Below, piece after piece: positions 8,277-17,605 of a DNA stretch of 64,000 nucleotides; within the stretch, counting starts at the first letter, position 1, and every line of letters begins with the position of its first letter. The translations under genes and the position numbers were made by a program. The stretch lies in contig NZ_HG315690.1 in the NCBI RefSeq assembly GCF_000455345.1, forward strand, positions 1,687,360-1,751,359, in the 5' to 3' direction. The notes under the pieces were generated by a model. The model was not told the DNA's origin, ran no database searches, and worked only from the letters and a program-made list of their open reading frames with translations. The DNA comes from Halopiger goleimassiliensis (GTDB lineage: Archaea; Halobacteriota; Halobacteria; Halobacteriales; Natrialbaceae).

Positions 8277-9488
8277 ATGGCTGATCGGCAGACGCAGACG
8301 CGTCGACGGTGGCTCGGTACCTGTGCGACGCTCGCTGGTGCAACTGCGCTCGCGGGGTGTACCCAGAGCGAGGAGACGAACGGGAACGGCACCGGCAACG
8401 GGACCGGGGGGAACGACGACGGGACGGAGGCGGTCGGCGAGGACTGGCCGATGTACGGCGTCGACCTGCAGAACACGGCCTATCATCCGACTGTGACTAA
8501 TCCAGACGGTAACGAATTGACAAAACGTTCAATTTCTGCAATTGATGGACGAAGTCCCTATCCTGTCGCCGTCGCTGACGGGGTCGTCTACGTATCGAGT
8601 ACTGCGGGGAAAACGTATGCAATAGACACTGAGACGGAAGATGTTCTCTGGGAGAAAGAGGGGTATGGATCGCCGACAATCCATGGAGAAACGGTATACG
8701 GCCCAACCGCTGATGGACTACTCTATAGCTACGATGTCGAAACGGGAGAGCGATGGGAATCCGATGAAATCGAGTCAGTGATCGGGTTGGGTGCACCGAT
8801 TCCGACTGACAACGGCATTTACGTTGCATCTCAAGAGGAGATTTGGCAGTTCGAACGTGAAACCGGAGCATACACGGATGTACTTACCACTCCATCGTTC
8901 GTCGGTGGTTCTTCTGAGCAACCGGCATACCAGGACGGTATCATTTATATCGCTCGGTCGTCAGAATTACACGCAGTAAACGTCGAATCTCCCGAAATCG
9001 AGTGGACGTTCGAATCCGATAATGAGGGAATTATGACGGATAGTAACCCGGCCGTCAGTGATGGACTAGTTTTCGTGGGTACGCGAGAACACCAAGTACA
9101 TGCAGTCGATATTGAGTCCGGAGACGAAGTCTGGACAGTCGATACCGATTCCGATGTGGAGACAAGTCCGGCGGTCGCAAACGGGTTCGTCTATATCGGC
9201 GATAACGATCGAGTCATTGCTATCGATATCGACGAAGGTACCATTGAATGGGTAGCAGACGATGCGGTCTCAGGCGAACCCTATGATATCGTAGTCGCAA
9301 ATGATGTCTGTTACGCGACTACTCTTTTTGGAGTTTACGCGCTTGACTCGAGATCTGGAGAACTAGACTGGCAGTATACAGTGGATGACTCCCTCGAGGG
9401 TGGTTTTACTGCGTCCGCTACGGTGTCCGATGGAACGGTATACGTCCCAGCAAATGATGACACACTGTACGCGATCGAAGACGCTTAG
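8277..9488 (+). CDS. PQQ-like beta-propeller lipoprotein, copy A
   Basis: A 403-residue Tat lipoprotein: RRRWLGTCATLAGATALAGC holds a twin-arginine motif and a lipobox ending in Cys, followed by an NGTGNGTG linker. The rest is a PQQ-type propeller with repeated blades of the type GVVYVSS...YAIDTETEDVLWE, each with a V(Y)AxD...GxxxW core. Probably anchored outside the cell membrane; ligand unknown. The first 75 codons are nearly identical in DNA to the second copy at 10062, but from about 8500 the base composition drops clearly (many AAT, ATT, GAA, ACA codons) while copy B stays GC-rich. Confidence 0.85.
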   Translation: MADRQTQTRRRWLGTCATLAGATALAGCTQSEETNGNGTGNGTGGNDDGTEAVGEDWPMYGVDLQNTAYHPTVTNPDGNELTKRSISAIDGRSPYPVAVADGVVYVSSTAGKTYAIDTETEDVLWEKEGYGSPTIHGETVYGPTADGLLYSYDVETGERWESDEIESVIGLGAPIPTDNGIYVASQEEIWQFERETGAYTDVLTTPSFVGGSSEQPAYQDGIIYIARSSELHAVNVESPEIEWTFESDNEGIMTDSNPAVSDGLVFVGTREHQVHAVDIESGDEVWTVDTDSDVETSPAVANGFVYIGDNDRVIAIDIDEGTIEWVADDAVSGEPYDIVVANDVCYATTLFGVYALDSRSGELDWQYTVDDSLEGGFTASATVSDGTVYVPANDDTLYAIEDA

Positions 9489-9545
9489 CTGACGAGCTAT
9501 TTGTGAATCTCTGAAAACAAACGGTAGCCGAGAAACGGACGGAGG

Positions 9546-9818
9546 CTACAGACAGTCTTCCTCTGGTTCGAGGTCCCCTGTGAAGTTCGGTCCGATATCG
9601 CCCCAGAGCGGTGAACAGAGATTACCCGGTGCGTCGCTGCCGTGCTGATTGTCGCCGACGCCGGGTGCGCCCTTCGGAAGGAACTGCGGCGCGGGGACGA
9701 CGACCATGATCGTCTGGCCGTTCTCGTAGCTGACCGGATTGGTCGATCCCAATTTGTGTTCACCGCCGTCGGGGGTCTCGAGCATGACATCCGTGTCCTC
9801 CCAGACGTTACCCTCTGA
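9546..9818 (-). pseudogene. Remnant of a secreted protein gene (C-terminal part only)
   Basis: An open frame of about 90 codons, bounded upstream by an in-frame TGA at 9819-9821. It encodes SEGNVWEDTDVMLETPDGG..., PAPQFLPKGAPGVGDNQ and a C-terminal LCSPLWGDIGPNFTGDLEPEEDC. The composition (Gly/Pro/Asn-rich, two Cys near the end) looks like the tail of a secreted haloarchaeal protein, perhaps of the SipW-signal/TasA-like group. No start region or signal peptide precedes it. An ATG at 9785 could make a 79-residue product, but a decayed 3' fragment is more likely. It lies between the two propeller genes in opposite orientation. Confidence 0.45.
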
Positions 9819-10030
9819 TCACGGTTTTTAGACGCCGACCCGCAAGGAAGTCGAGACGACCGTCACCCGCTGTCCGAGCCACTGGGTACGTCGATCCGGT
9901 TGACAGCCATCTGCGAGGAGTAATCGATCGGAGAGTCGGTTACTCGACGCTGGATTCGAAAATCGCTCCGCGAGGACGACCCGGATAATATTCTTCACCC
10001 TATTTAAGCAGAACTTCCTTCTATAGGAAT

Positions 10031-10037
10031 TATTTAG
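10031..10037 (+). promoter_or_regulatory. TATA box of leaderless promoter for the 10062 lipoprotein gene
   Basis: TATTTAG centred 28 nt before the ATG at 10062, within the AT-rich run 9990-10045. A second TATA-like TATTTAAG at 10001-10008 would give a leader of about 30 nt. Confidence 0.5.
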
Positions 10038-10061
10038 TTGAGGTGATTGTTGGGAGATACT

Positions 10062-11270
10062 ATGGACGAACGACGGAGACAGACGCGACGGCGCTGGCTC
10101 GGCACGTGTGCGGGCGTCGCCGGGATCGCCGTCCTCGCGGGGTGTTCCGAGAGCGACGAGACGAGCGAAAACGGCACCGGCAACGGGACCGAGGGGAACG
10201 GCGACGGGACGGAAGCGGTCGGCGAGGACTGGCCGATGTACGGCGTCGACCTGCAGAACGCCTCTTATCATCCGACTGCGACGAATCCGGACGGTAACGA
10301 AATAACGAGACGAGCGATATTCGATCTGAACGGCTTCACTCTCGAACCAGTCCTCGTTCTCGATGGGATCCTGTACAGCAATAGCAGCGATGGGAAGATA
10401 TACGCAGTAGACGACGAGGGAGAGACGGTCTGGGAGACCGAGAAGTCCGGATTTCTGAGCGCCGCTGACGGCATGATTTACGGCCCGACTGATGACGTTC
10501 GCATCCACGGATACGACGCGGAGACCGGCGACCACTGGCAATCGGACGTGATCGAACCCGCTAACGGACTCGCTCGTCCGCTCCCGACACCGAGCGGGAT
10601 CCTAATTCCCAACTCTGAGAGGATCTGGCGGGTCGATCCCGAAACCGGAGAGTACACGAAAGTCCTCGATATGCCAGCGTACATCGGTGGCTCTTCCTAT
10701 TGGCCGGCATTTCACGACGAAACGTTGTACACCAGTCGATCATCGGAACTCCACGCGGTAAACGTCGAAGCCGGCGAAATCGAGTGGACGTTCGAGCCCG
10801 AAAACGAGGGGAAACTATCCGAAAGCAACCCCGCCGTCGCGAACGGCTCGGTATACGTGACTAACTACAATCGACAACTGCACTCGGTCGACGCCGACTC
10901 CGGCGAGGAAGAGTGGACGGTTTCGACCGAGACGAGAGCCGACGCGAGTCCAGCCGTTGCGGACGGGCTCGTGTATCTGGCCGAGCGAAGCCGCGTGATA
11001 GCCGTCGACGCCGACGAGGGAGCTATCGAGTGGGAAATGGGTGACGAACTTTCGGGCGTCCCCCACGATATCGTCGTTGCAGGAGACGTGTGTTACGTCA
11101 CTTCGAGACGCGGAATCTGGGCGTACGACGCGGCTACCGGTGAACTCGAGTGGAAGTTAGACTTCGAGTTCGAGAGCGACGTGCAATTTACCGCACCGCC
11201 GACGATTCACGACGGGACGGTCTACGTTCCCTCCCGGGACGAGACGCTCTACGCCCTCGAGGACGCCTAG
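10062..11270 (+). CDS. PQQ-like beta-propeller lipoprotein, copy B
   Basis: A 402-residue paralogue of the protein at 8277. Twin-arginine plus lipobox segment RRRWLGTCAGVAGIAVLAGC, an NGTGNGTEG linker, then propeller blades (GILYSNSSDGKIYAVDDEGETVWE, GLVYLAERSRVIAVDADEG, GTVYVPSRDETLYALEDA). GC-rich codon use typical of the window. I chose ATG 10062 (MDERRRQTRRRWLG) over an in-frame start five codons upstream because it places the RR motif as in copy A and fits the TATA box at 10031. Likely a cell-surface scaffold or binding protein; no cofactor can be assigned. Confidence 0.85.
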   Translation: MDERRRQTRRRWLGTCAGVAGIAVLAGCSESDETSENGTGNGTEGNGDGTEAVGEDWPMYGVDLQNASYHPTATNPDGNEITRRAIFDLNGFTLEPVLVLDGILYSNSSDGKIYAVDDEGETVWETEKSGFLSAADGMIYGPTDDVRIHGYDAETGDHWQSDVIEPANGLARPLPTPSGILIPNSERIWRVDPETGEYTKVLDMPAYIGGSSYWPAFHDETLYTSRSSELHAVNVEAGEIEWTFEPENEGKLSESNPAVANGSVYVTNYNRQLHSVDADSGEEEWTVSTETRADASPAVADGLVYLAERSRVIAVDADEGAIEWEMGDELSGVPHDIVVAGDVCYVTSRRGIWAYDAATGELEWKLDFEFESDVQFTAPPTIHDGTVYVPSRDETLYALEDA

Positions 11271-11440
11271 CTGACGGCCAGTCCGGGCAAGACGCCGGCG
11301 GCGCAGTTTCATCGGCCTACAGCTACGGTTCGCTCTCCGAGACGTTGGTGGTGCGGCGATTGGGTCCCGTTCCGTGTGCTCACATCCCACCGACGGGTCA
11401 AACCACGGGACCTTTAGGGCTACCGATCGACGGTCCCGCT

Positions 11441-11629
11441 ATGGGTTTTGGAAGCTACGACGAGTCCGAGCAACAGCACCAGAGCAGGGAGAGTGACGGC
11501 GACGAGGACGCCGCCGTCAACGTCCACGAGAACGACTACGACGGCTCCGTCACTGTCGAGTCCGATGCCTCGACGGACGACCTGCTCGGCCAACTCCAGG
11601 AAATCAAGGAATCGAGCGACGAGGAGTAA
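11441..11629 (+). CDS. Small acidic protein, DUF5786 family
   Basis: A 62-residue, highly acidic protein opening MGFGSYDESEQQ, the signature of the short haloarchaeal DUF5786 family, and ending DLLGQLQEIKESSDEE. No transmembrane segment or catalytic motif; function unknown. The TTTAG at 11412-11416 lies about 28 nt before the ATG and acts as a plausible leaderless promoter, which supports 11441 rather than the longer upstream reading frame. Confidence 0.8.
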   Translation: MGFGSYDESEQQHQSRESDGDEDAAVNVHENDYDGSVTVESDASTDDLLGQLQEIKESSDEE

Positions 11630-11710
11630 CCGTCCCCGCAATCACGACTCGAGCAGCGCGCTACGGCCGTCTCGTCTATCGATTTCTCACGAGTCGTTCG
11701 ACCCGCCGGA

Positions 11711-11833
11711 TCAGAACAGTCCGCCCAGCAGCCGGAGCGGAATGCCGACCGCGAAGATCGCGATCAGTGCGCCCGCTGCCAGCAATACGGGGAGGGGCAG
11801 TTGTTCCTCCTCGAACTCGAAGAGCCAGTCCAT
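11711..11833 (-). CDS. Very small single-helix membrane protein
   Basis: A 40-codon frame, ATG at 11833 to TGA at 11711. The product starts MDWLFEFEEEQLPLP and continues into one hydrophobic helix (VLLAAGALIAIFAVGIPLRLLGGLF). An amphipathic acidic start followed by a single membrane span is common among small haloarchaeal proteins. Third-position GC is high over the whole frame. It converges with the DUF5786 gene. Function unknown. Confidence 0.55.
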   Translation of the reverse strand: MDWLFEFEEEQLPLPVLLAAGALIAIFAVGIPLRLLGGLF

Positions 11834-11966
11834 ACGCGAGAGTATCGAACGGTCCCCACGTAACCTTGTCGTTCCTGCGAGTCGCAACCGATAACGCTTT
11901 CGACCGTTTGCCGGGTCGCGAAGCGACTCGAACTATTATGATGGCTCGGTGTCACTGTCAGCACCG

Positions 11967-12071
11967 ATGAGTGAACGCGACGACTGCGGGGACAGGGAGA
12001 CGGCGAGAGTACCGTTTCGCCTCTCTGAATCGATCGAAGAATCACCGGCGGCCACGATCGAACGGTCGTGA
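11967..12071 (+). CDS. Possible 34-residue small protein
   Basis: ATG at 11967 to TGA at 12069-12071. The product is polar (MSERDDCGDRETARVPF...) without recognisable domain. The main support is a TATA-like CTATTATGA at 11932-11940 about 30 nt before the ATG, the only AT-rich spot in this 363-bp region. The same promoter could instead serve the HTH gene at 12197 through a leader. Nothing else is seen in 11834-12196. Confidence 0.3.
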   Translation: MSERDDCGDRETARVPFRLSESIEESPAATIERS

Positions 12072-12196
12072 ACAGCGTTCAGCGCCGTGCAGAGTCCACT
12101 CGATGGTGCGCCTGTCTCGTTCGGACGGCCGCGACCGCTGGGACCGAGCACCGACGGACTGCCGTCGAACCGGCCCTCATTCCCTCGAGGCGAGCC

Positions 12197-12544
12197 GTGA
12201 GTGAGGAGTCGTCGCTCGAAACGGTCGTCGACCTGCTCGACGACGAGTACGCCCGCGCGATACTCACAGCGATCCGAACCGACCCCATGTCCGCGAACGA
12301 ACTCTCCGAGCACTGTGACGGCTCGTTCTCGACGATCTGGCGGCGTCTCGAGCGCCTCGAGGAGGCAGGCCTGGTCGCCGAACGGACCCGTCCACGATCG
12401 GACGGCAACCACGATACGGTGTACGCCGCGACCGTCGAAGAGGTGCGACTGCGCCTCGACGACGACGGCTTCTCCCTCGAGATCGACCGTTGCGACGAGG
12501 ACGCGGCCGACCGTCTGCAACGTCTGTGGAGTGAGTTCCCATGA
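12197..12544 (+). CDS. Winged helix-turn-helix regulator (ArsR-like)
   Basis: A 115-residue wHTH protein starting at a GTG (MSEESSLETVVDLLDDEYARAIL). The DNA-binding region is MSANELSEHCDGSFSTIWRRLERLEEAGLVAERTR, with a recognition helix around FSTIWRRLERL, followed by a wing and a short acidic dimerisation tail. Its TGA overlaps the ATG of the membrane protein at 12541 (ATGA), so the two are translationally coupled. The same arrangement, wHTH plus small membrane protein, occurs at 29735-30437. Confidence 0.75.
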   Translation: MSEESSLETVVDLLDDEYARAILTAIRTDPMSANELSEHCDGSFSTIWRRLERLEEAGLVAERTRPRSDGNHDTVYAATVEEVRLRLDDDGFSLEIDRCDEDAADRLQRLWSEFP

Positions 12545-12858
12545 TCGACGCGTTCGACGTTCGGCCGATCGAACTCGCGATCGGTGTGCTCGCACTCGGC
12601 GCGACGATCGTCGGCCTCTACATCGGTTATCAGGCCATCGTCGCGCTACGCCGGTACGAGGATCGCTCGATGTGGTATCTCGCGGTCGGTCTCCTGCTCC
12701 TGACCGCGGTCACGTACTCGCTGTCGTTTCTGGCGACAGTGTTGATCAACTTGCGACTGCTGTCGCTGCCCCAGCAGGACTGGCTCTGGCTGGGCATTCA
12801 CGTCTCCCAGTTTACCGGACTGGCGTTGATCGCCTACGCGCTGCACCGCCGTCCCTGA
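12541..12858 (+). CDS. Small four-helix membrane protein (DUF7521-like)
   Basis: A 105-residue protein with about four hydrophobic helices (ELAIGVLALGATIVGLYIGYQAIV, WYLAVGLLLLTAVTYSLSF, LATVLINLRLL, LGIHVSQFTGLALIAYAL). It overlaps the upstream wHTH gene by 4 nt, which suggests a one-operon sensor/regulator pair in which the membrane protein could affect the regulator. Ligand unknown. It ends 66 bp before the convergent rpsB. Confidence 0.7.
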   Translation: MIDAFDVRPIELAIGVLALGATIVGLYIGYQAIVALRRYEDRSMWYLAVGLLLLTAVTYSLSFLATVLINLRLLSLPQQDWLWLGIHVSQFTGLALIAYALHRRP

Positions 12859-12923
12859 TCGATAGCGGCCGCGACGCTGGTGGGTAGCTACCGGACGGAA
12901 ACTGCAGGAAAAACTCGACCCGT

Positions 12924-13730
12924 TCAGACCGTACTCTCGAAGTCCTCGAGCGAGTACGAGGGTTCGGCACCGCGCCGATCGAGGACCTCGTTGGCGAGCA
13001 GCCAGTAGACGACCGAGAGGGCCTTGCGACCCTTGTTGTTCGTCGGGACGACGAGGTCGACGTTGCTGACCTGGTTGTTCGAGTCACACATCGCGATGAC
13101 CGGAATGCCCACCGTGATGGCCTCCTTGACGGCCTGGGCGTCGCCGATCGGGTCCGTGACGACGACGACGTCGGGTTCGATGTAGCCGTCGTACTTGGGG
13201 TTGGTCAGCGTGCCCGGGATGAACCGCCCGGTGCGGGCTCGAGCGCCCACGGCCTCGGCGAACTTCTCGGCCGGGAACCGACCGTACTGGCGCGAGGACG
13301 TGACCAGGATCTGTTCGGGGTCGTAGTTGGCGAGGAAGTCCGCGGCCGTACGAATGCGCTGGTCGGTCTTGGAGACGTCCAGCACGTAGAGGCCGTCGGT
13401 CCGGACGCGGTGGATGAACCGCTCCATGTCGTTGGTCTTCTGCTGGGTACCGATGTGGACACCGGCACCGAGGTAGTCCTCGACGGGGATCAGCAGGTCG
13501 GCCTCCTCGTCGGACATCACGTCGTCGTCGAGGGCGGGTCCCGCGTCTTCCTCCTCGTCAGCGGCTGGTTCTGCCTCGGCGTCGGCCTCCTCGGCCTCGG
13601 CGTCGGTGGACTGTTCGTCGACCGGCTCGACGTCCTCCTCGGCGGCGGGGCCAGCCCCTTCGGCTGGCTCCTCGTCGATTTCCTCCTCGGCGGCGTCGAG
13701 CCCTTCCTGGGTTGCGTTGTCGTCTGTCAT
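12924..13730 (-). CDS. rpsB: 30S ribosomal protein uS2
   Basis: A 268-residue uS2. A haloarchaeal acidic extension of about 70 residues (runs of Glu/Asp/Ala) precedes the conserved core, which includes [74 protein letters not shown] and [27 protein letters not shown]. Last gene of the large rps13-to-rpsB operon; overlaps the enolase gene by 4 nt. Confidence 0.96.
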   Translation of the reverse strand: MTDDNATQEGLDAAEEEIDEEPAEGAGPAAEEDVEPVDEQSTDAEAEEADAEAEPAADEEEDAGPALDDDVMSDEEADLLIPVEDYLGAGVHIGTQQKTNDMERFIHRVRTDGLYVLDVSKTDQRIRTAADFLANYDPEQILVTSSRQYGRFPAEKFAEAVGARARTGRFIPGTLTNPKYDGYIEPDVVVVTDPIGDAQAVKEAITVGIPVIAMCDSNNQVSNVDLVVPTNNKGRKALSVVYWLLANEVLDRRGAEPSYSLEDFESTV

Positions 13731-14932
13731 GTCGCGTCGTCTGCGATTCTGATGAGCTCGTTGAGCTTGGCGGTTCGCTCGCCGCCGACCGCGCCCGTCT
13801 TGATGAACGGGGCGTCGGTCGCGACGGCGAGGTGTGCGATCGTCGTATCCTCGGTCTCGCCCGAGCGGTGGGAGACGACCGAGTCGTAGCCGTTCTCGGT
13901 GGCGAGTTCGATCGCGTCGAAGGCGTCGGTCAGCGTCCCGATCTGGTTGGGCTTGATCAGGATGCTGTTTGCCGCGCCGCGATCGATCCCCTCACGCAGC
14001 CGATCGGTGTTGGTGACGAACAGGTCGTCACCGCAGATCAGCGTCCGATCGCCGACCTGGTCGGTCAGCTCCGCGAAGGCGTCGTAATCGTCCTCGTCGA
14101 GGGGGTCCTCGACGTAGACCAGATCGTACTCGTCGACGAGGTCGGCGATGTACTCGATCTGTTCGTCGGTATCGCGGCTGGCGTCGCTGTACTCGTACGT
14201 GCCTGAGTCGGCGTCGTACAGTTCGGCACCGGCGACGTCCAGTCCGAAGGCGACTTCGAAGCCGACCTCGTCTTCGACCTGCGAGACCGCCTCGTCGACG
14301 ATCTCGAAGGCCTCCGCGTCGTCGATCGACGGTGCCCACGCGCCCTCGTCGCCCTTCCCCGAGGGTACGTCGCGTTCCTCGAGCAGGTCGGCGACGGCCG
14401 CGTGTGCGGCGGCGTTGGCGAACACCGCGTCCTGGACGTTCGGCGCGCCGACGGGCGCGACGAGGAACTCCTGAATGTCCGTCGCGTCGGCGGCGTGTTC
14501 GCCGCCACCGACGACGTTGCCGAGCGGGATCGGGAAGTTCTCGCCGCGGAAGGTGCCGCCGAGATGCTGGAACAGCGGCGCACCGAGAACGTCCGCGCCG
14601 GCCTTCGCGGCGGCCATCGAGATGGCGACCGCGCTGTTGGCACCGATCTCGGAGAAGTCGTCGGTGCCGTCAGCGGCGTGCAGGATGGCGTCGACTTCCC
14701 GCTGGTTGCCGGCGTAGGCCTCGCCGACCAGTCGTGGGACGGCGTGTTCGCGGGCGGCGGCGATCGCCTCGCTCGGTGGTCGCTCGATGGCCTCGTACTC
14801 GCCGGTACTGGCACCGCTCGGCGCTGCGGCGCGACCGAACCCGCCGCTTTCGGTCAGCACGTCGGCCTCGACCGTGGGGTTGCCACGCGAGTCGAGGATC
14901 CGGCGGAGTCGGACGTCGGTGATCAGCGTCAT
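13727..14932 (-). CDS. eno: Enolase
   Basis: A 401-residue phosphopyruvate hydratase converting 2-phosphoglycerate to PEP. Seen: [16 protein letters not shown] at the N-terminus, GASTGEYEA, the acidic Mg ligands in [22 protein letters not shown] and [10 protein letters not shown], the catalytic lysine in [10 protein letters not shown], and [18 protein letters not shown]. Sits between rpoK and rpsB with 4-nt overlaps on both sides, the usual archaeal placement of eno inside a ribosomal/RNAP operon. Confidence 0.97.
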   Translation of the reverse strand: MTLITDVRLRRILDSRGNPTVEADVLTESGGFGRAAAPSGASTGEYEAIERPPSEAIAAAREHAVPRLVGEAYAGNQREVDAILHAADGTDDFSEIGANSAVAISMAAAKAGADVLGAPLFQHLGGTFRGENFPIPLGNVVGGGEHAADATDIQEFLVAPVGAPNVQDAVFANAAAHAAVADLLEERDVPSGKGDEGAWAPSIDDAEAFEIVDEAVSQVEDEVGFEVAFGLDVAGAELYDADSGTYEYSDASRDTDEQIEYIADLVDEYDLVYVEDPLDEDDYDAFAELTDQVGDRTLICGDDLFVTNTDRLREGIDRGAANSILIKPNQIGTLTDAFDAIELATENGYDSVVSHRSGETEDTTIAHLAVATDAPFIKTGAVGGERTAKLNELIRIADDAT

Positions 14933-15108
14933 TCGTGTCCTCGTTTGACCGTGAACGGGAGCGCACCCGCGTCGTACTCCTCGGCGGCGATCAGGATCGG
15001 CTCGGACTGGTCCGTCTCGATCAACACCGGTGCCCCGTGGGACACCTGCAGCGCTCGCGCGCCGAGGATCCGTGCTTTCTCGTAGCGGTTGTGCTGTTGC
15101 TGTTGCAT
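14929..15108 (-). CDS. rpoK: DNA-directed RNA polymerase subunit K (Rpb6-like)
   Basis: A 59-residue subunit, [30 protein letters not shown]..., with the RpoK/Rpb6/omega core ([34 protein letters not shown]). It helps assemble RNA polymerase by clamping the large subunit. I chose ATG 15108 because the core begins there; longer upstream reading has no similarity to the family. It follows rpoN by 1 nt and overlaps eno by 4 nt. Confidence 0.95.
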   Translation of the reverse strand: MQQQQHNRYEKARILGARALQVSHGAPVLIETDQSEPILIAAEEYDAGALPFTVKRGHE

Positions 15109-15109
15109 G

Positions 15110-15304
15110 TTACTGGTACGGAGAGACGACGTCGACGAGGTCGGTGTGACTGACGAGCATGCGCCGACAGCAGTAGCGCTCGACGCCGAGGTCGTCGAGG
15201 ACTTCGGCAGGGTCCTCGTCGCCCTCGTTGGCTCGCTCGTCGAACTCCTCCCAGTGTTCGCCGACGACGCTGCCACAGGTGAAACACCGAACCGGTACCA
15301 TCAT
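15110..15304 (-). CDS. rpoN: DNA-directed RNA polymerase subunit N (Rpb10-like)
   Basis: A 64-residue subunit with the zinc site of Rpb10: CFTCG near the N-terminus and the paired CC in [24 protein letters not shown] is diagnostic. It binds the RpoD/RpoL platform in polymerase assembly. Start at MM (15304 or 15301) is equivalent; homologues commonly begin MMVPVRC. Confidence 0.95.
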   Translation of the reverse strand: MMVPVRCFTCGSVVGEHWEEFDERANEGDEDPAEVLDDLGVERYCCRRMLVSHTDLVDVVSPYQ

Positions 15305-15316
15305 ACTTGAATCACC

Positions 15317-15715
15317 TCAGCGGTAGGACTTCTGGTAGCGCGCCCGAGCGCCCGGGCCGCCCCACTTTTTCGGTTCGGACTGGCGAACGTCGTTGACCAG
15401 CAGCGAGCGATCGAACTCCATGAACGCGTCGCGGAGTTCGGCGTCGTTCGTGTGCTGGACGATCCCGCGCGCGATGGCGGTGCGGACGGCGTCCGCCTGG
15501 CCGCTGATGCCGCCGCCGTCGACGCGCACGTCGACGTCCATCTCGTTGCGCAGGTCCTCGCCGGCGATGCGGAACGGCTCGAGCATCTTGAGCCGCGACA
15601 TCTCGGGCTCGACCAGTTCGACCGGCTTGGAGTTGATTCGCACGCGACCCTCGCCCTCGCGCACGGTGGCGCGAGCGACGGCCGTCTTCTTCTTGCCGCT
15701 CGTGTTGGTTACCAT
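15317..15715 (-). CDS. rpsI: 30S ribosomal protein uS9
   Basis: A 132-residue uS9 with [25 protein letters not shown] at the start, [20 protein letters not shown] in the middle and the C-terminal tail [17 protein letters not shown], whose last residues contact P-site tRNA. It overlaps the uL13 gene by 7 nt. Confidence 0.96.
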   Translation of the reverse strand: MVTNTSGKKKTAVARATVREGEGRVRINSKPVELVEPEMSRLKMLEPFRIAGEDLRNEMDVDVRVDGGGISGQADAVRTAIARGIVQHTNDAELRDAFMEFDRSLLVNDVRQSEPKKWGGPGARARYQKSYR

Positions 15716-16158
15716 GTGACGTTAGCACCCAGTTGTTCGGAGACTTCGCCCAGGTGGACGAAGCGGATGTTCGAAAGCCGATCCAGCGACGTTCCCTCGA
15801 GAACCTCCGCGTCGCGCTCGTCGTCGTCCTCGTAGGGGTTGCCGACGTAGATGCGGACGTTCTCGAACGCCTCGCGACCGCGTTTCTTCTTGTACGGCAG
15901 CATGCCGCGGACGGAGCGCTTGAAGATCGTGTCCGGACGACGCGGGTAGTTGGGCCCGCTGTCCGAACCGAGCTGGAGCCGCGTCCGGTAGGTCTCGAAG
16001 ACGTCCTCCTTGTCGCCCGTGATGACGGCGTCTTCGGCGTTGACGACGGCGACGCGTTCGCCCTCGAGGGCGCGCTGGGCGACCTCGCTGGCGACGCGGC
16101 CGAGGATACAGTCGCGGGCGTCGACGACGACGTCCGCGTCGAACTCTGCGATACTCAT
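15709..16158 (-). CDS. rplM: 50S ribosomal protein uL13
   Basis: A 149-residue uL13. Conserved segments [83 protein letters not shown]. Within the operon order eL18-uL13-uS9, with 4-nt and 7-nt overlaps to its neighbours. Confidence 0.96.
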   Translation of the reverse strand: MSIAEFDADVVVDARDCILGRVASEVAQRALEGERVAVVNAEDAVITGDKEDVFETYRTRLQLGSDSGPNYPRRPDTIFKRSVRGMLPYKKKRGREAFENVRIYVGNPYEDDDERDAEVLEGTSLDRLSNIRFVHLGEVSEQLGANVTW

Positions 16159-16508
16159 GCGATCACCCGTACGTCGGAGCCTTCGGGGTTCTCTTCGAGC
16201 AGTTGCTCGAGCGGTACCGACTCGCCGACCTGTTCGATCTTCGTCTCGGCGGACGACGAGAAGTCGACGGCCGCGACGGTTACCGACTTCTGCAGTGCGC
16301 CCGAACCCAGCACCTTGCCGGGAACGACGACGGTCTCTTCTTCGCGTGCGTATCGCTCGATCCGTCCCAGGTTCACCTCTGCGTGGTTCGCCCGGGGCTT
16401 CTCGAGTCGATCCGCGACGTCACGCCAGACGTCGGCGTCCGTCTCGCGGGACGTCGACTTCAACTCGGCGATGAGGTCGTTGAGCCTCGGATTGGTCTTG
16501 CTACTCAT
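16155..16508 (-). CDS. rpl18e: 50S ribosomal protein eL18
   Basis: A 117-residue eL18 ([22 protein letters not shown]..., [47 protein letters not shown]). Archaeal/eukaryotic-type 60S protein. A tRNA-Leu gene separates it from rpoD upstream, so processing of that tRNA probably splits the polycistronic transcript. Confidence 0.95.
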   Translation of the reverse strand: MSSKTNPRLNDLIAELKSTSRETDADVWRDVADRLEKPRANHAEVNLGRIERYAREEETVVVPGKVLGSGALQKSVTVAAVDFSSSAETKIEQVGESVPLEQLLEENPEGSDVRVIA

Positions 16509-16643
16509 TGGTTAGCCTCCAAATGTCGAATACGGTGAGCGGGGCTCACCGGAGTGGAATCGAAATCGTCAGTCCGTCGATCGACGCGAGTCGGGATCCG
16601 GACGGATCCGTCGCTCGGCGTGCGATCGTCGCGACAGAAGTGA

Positions 16644-16728
16644 TGCAGGGAGCAGGATTTGAACCTGCGGACTCCTACGAGACAGCGCCCTGAACGCTGC
16701 GCCGTTGGCCTGACTTGGCTATCCCTGC
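16644..16728 (-). tRNA. tRNA-Leu (CAG)
   Basis: Class II tRNA of about 85 nt. Acceptor arms GCAGGGA / TCCCTGC, T-arm with GGTTCAAATCC, a long variable arm, and anticodon stem CAGCG/CGCTG around loop TTCAGGG give anticodon CAG. It lies inside the ribosomal/RNAP operon between rpoD and rpl18e on the same strand. Confidence 0.93.
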
Positions 16729-16852
16729 TCGCACTTCCGTCTATCCGTCGCCCCTTCAAACCCCTTTCGATTCCAGTGAACGACCGTCCGGCGGTCTCGT
16801 AGCTGACGGCACCGGCGGACGGATCGGTGGGTCGGGGGCGTCGGGTCATGGT

Positions 16853-17602
16853 CTATAGCTGTACTGCGTCTTCGAGTTCGGTCGCGCGTGCTTCGATCGT
16901 GTCGGCGGCTCGCGTGACCAGCTCCTCGACGGTGAAGGAGCCGTCCGTCTCGACGTGGAAGACGAAGGCGTTTGGTACGTCCTCGACGGCCACCTCCTGG
17001 TCGGGGTAGCGGTTCGCGAGGTCGTGGTCGAACTCGCTCGTCGGAACGAGTTCGCCGTCGTCCTCGATCACGCCGCGAACGATCTGAGCCTCCCGCTCCT
17101 CGAACTCGGGGACGTCGCCGACGACCTCCACGCGCTGGAGGTGTCGGTAGCCGACCGCGACGCCGCCCTGGTGTTTCGCGTGGTTCTTTCCGCGTCCCAG
17201 GGTCGCGTCGGCCTCGGCCTCGAGGCGCTGTCCGTCCTTGAGGTCGATGATCGGGACGTTCTCCTCGGCGGGCTGGACGAGCTCGTCGCTCGACTCCAGA
17301 TCGCCCGAGTAGGCGGTGGCCGGCCCTTCGACGTCGATCGAGAGCGTGACGACGTCGTCCTCGTCGAACTCGCCTTCCGGGGGGGTCGTCAGCGGGACGA
17401 GCCCGAGTCGGAGGGCGAGTTGCTCGTCGAACATGACCGACGAGTTCTCGACGAACCGGACGGTATCGATCGCCATCGTCGGCACGTCGGCGAGCATGGC
17501 CCGCCGGATGCCGTTGGCGAACGCGGGCGTCACGCCACGGACGAGAAACCGCGCCTCGTGGTCGTCGCGTTCGACGAACTCGACGTCGTACTCCTCACTC
17601 AT
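16853..17602 (-). CDS. rpoD: DNA-directed RNA polymerase subunit D (Rpb3-like)
   Basis: A 249-residue alpha-like subunit: [53 protein letters not shown] is the dimerisation core and the C-terminal half completes the alpha-type fold. Many archaeal RpoD proteins carry a ferredoxin-like domain with cysteines; I see no cysteine in this one, so the Fe-S cluster is absent, as in other haloarchaea. It lies between rps11 and tRNA-Leu. Confidence 0.95.
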   Translation of the reverse strand: MSEEYDVEFVERDDHEARFLVRGVTPAFANGIRRAMLADVPTMAIDTVRFVENSSVMFDEQLALRLGLVPLTTPPEGEFDEDDVVTLSIDVEGPATAYSGDLESSDELVQPAEENVPIIDLKDGQRLEAEADATLGRGKNHAKHQGGVAVGYRHLQRVEVVGDVPEFEEREAQIVRGVIEDDGELVPTSEFDHDLANRYPDQEVAVEDVPNAFVFHVETDGSFTVEELVTRAADTIEARATELEDAVQL

Positions 17603-17605
17603 GGT

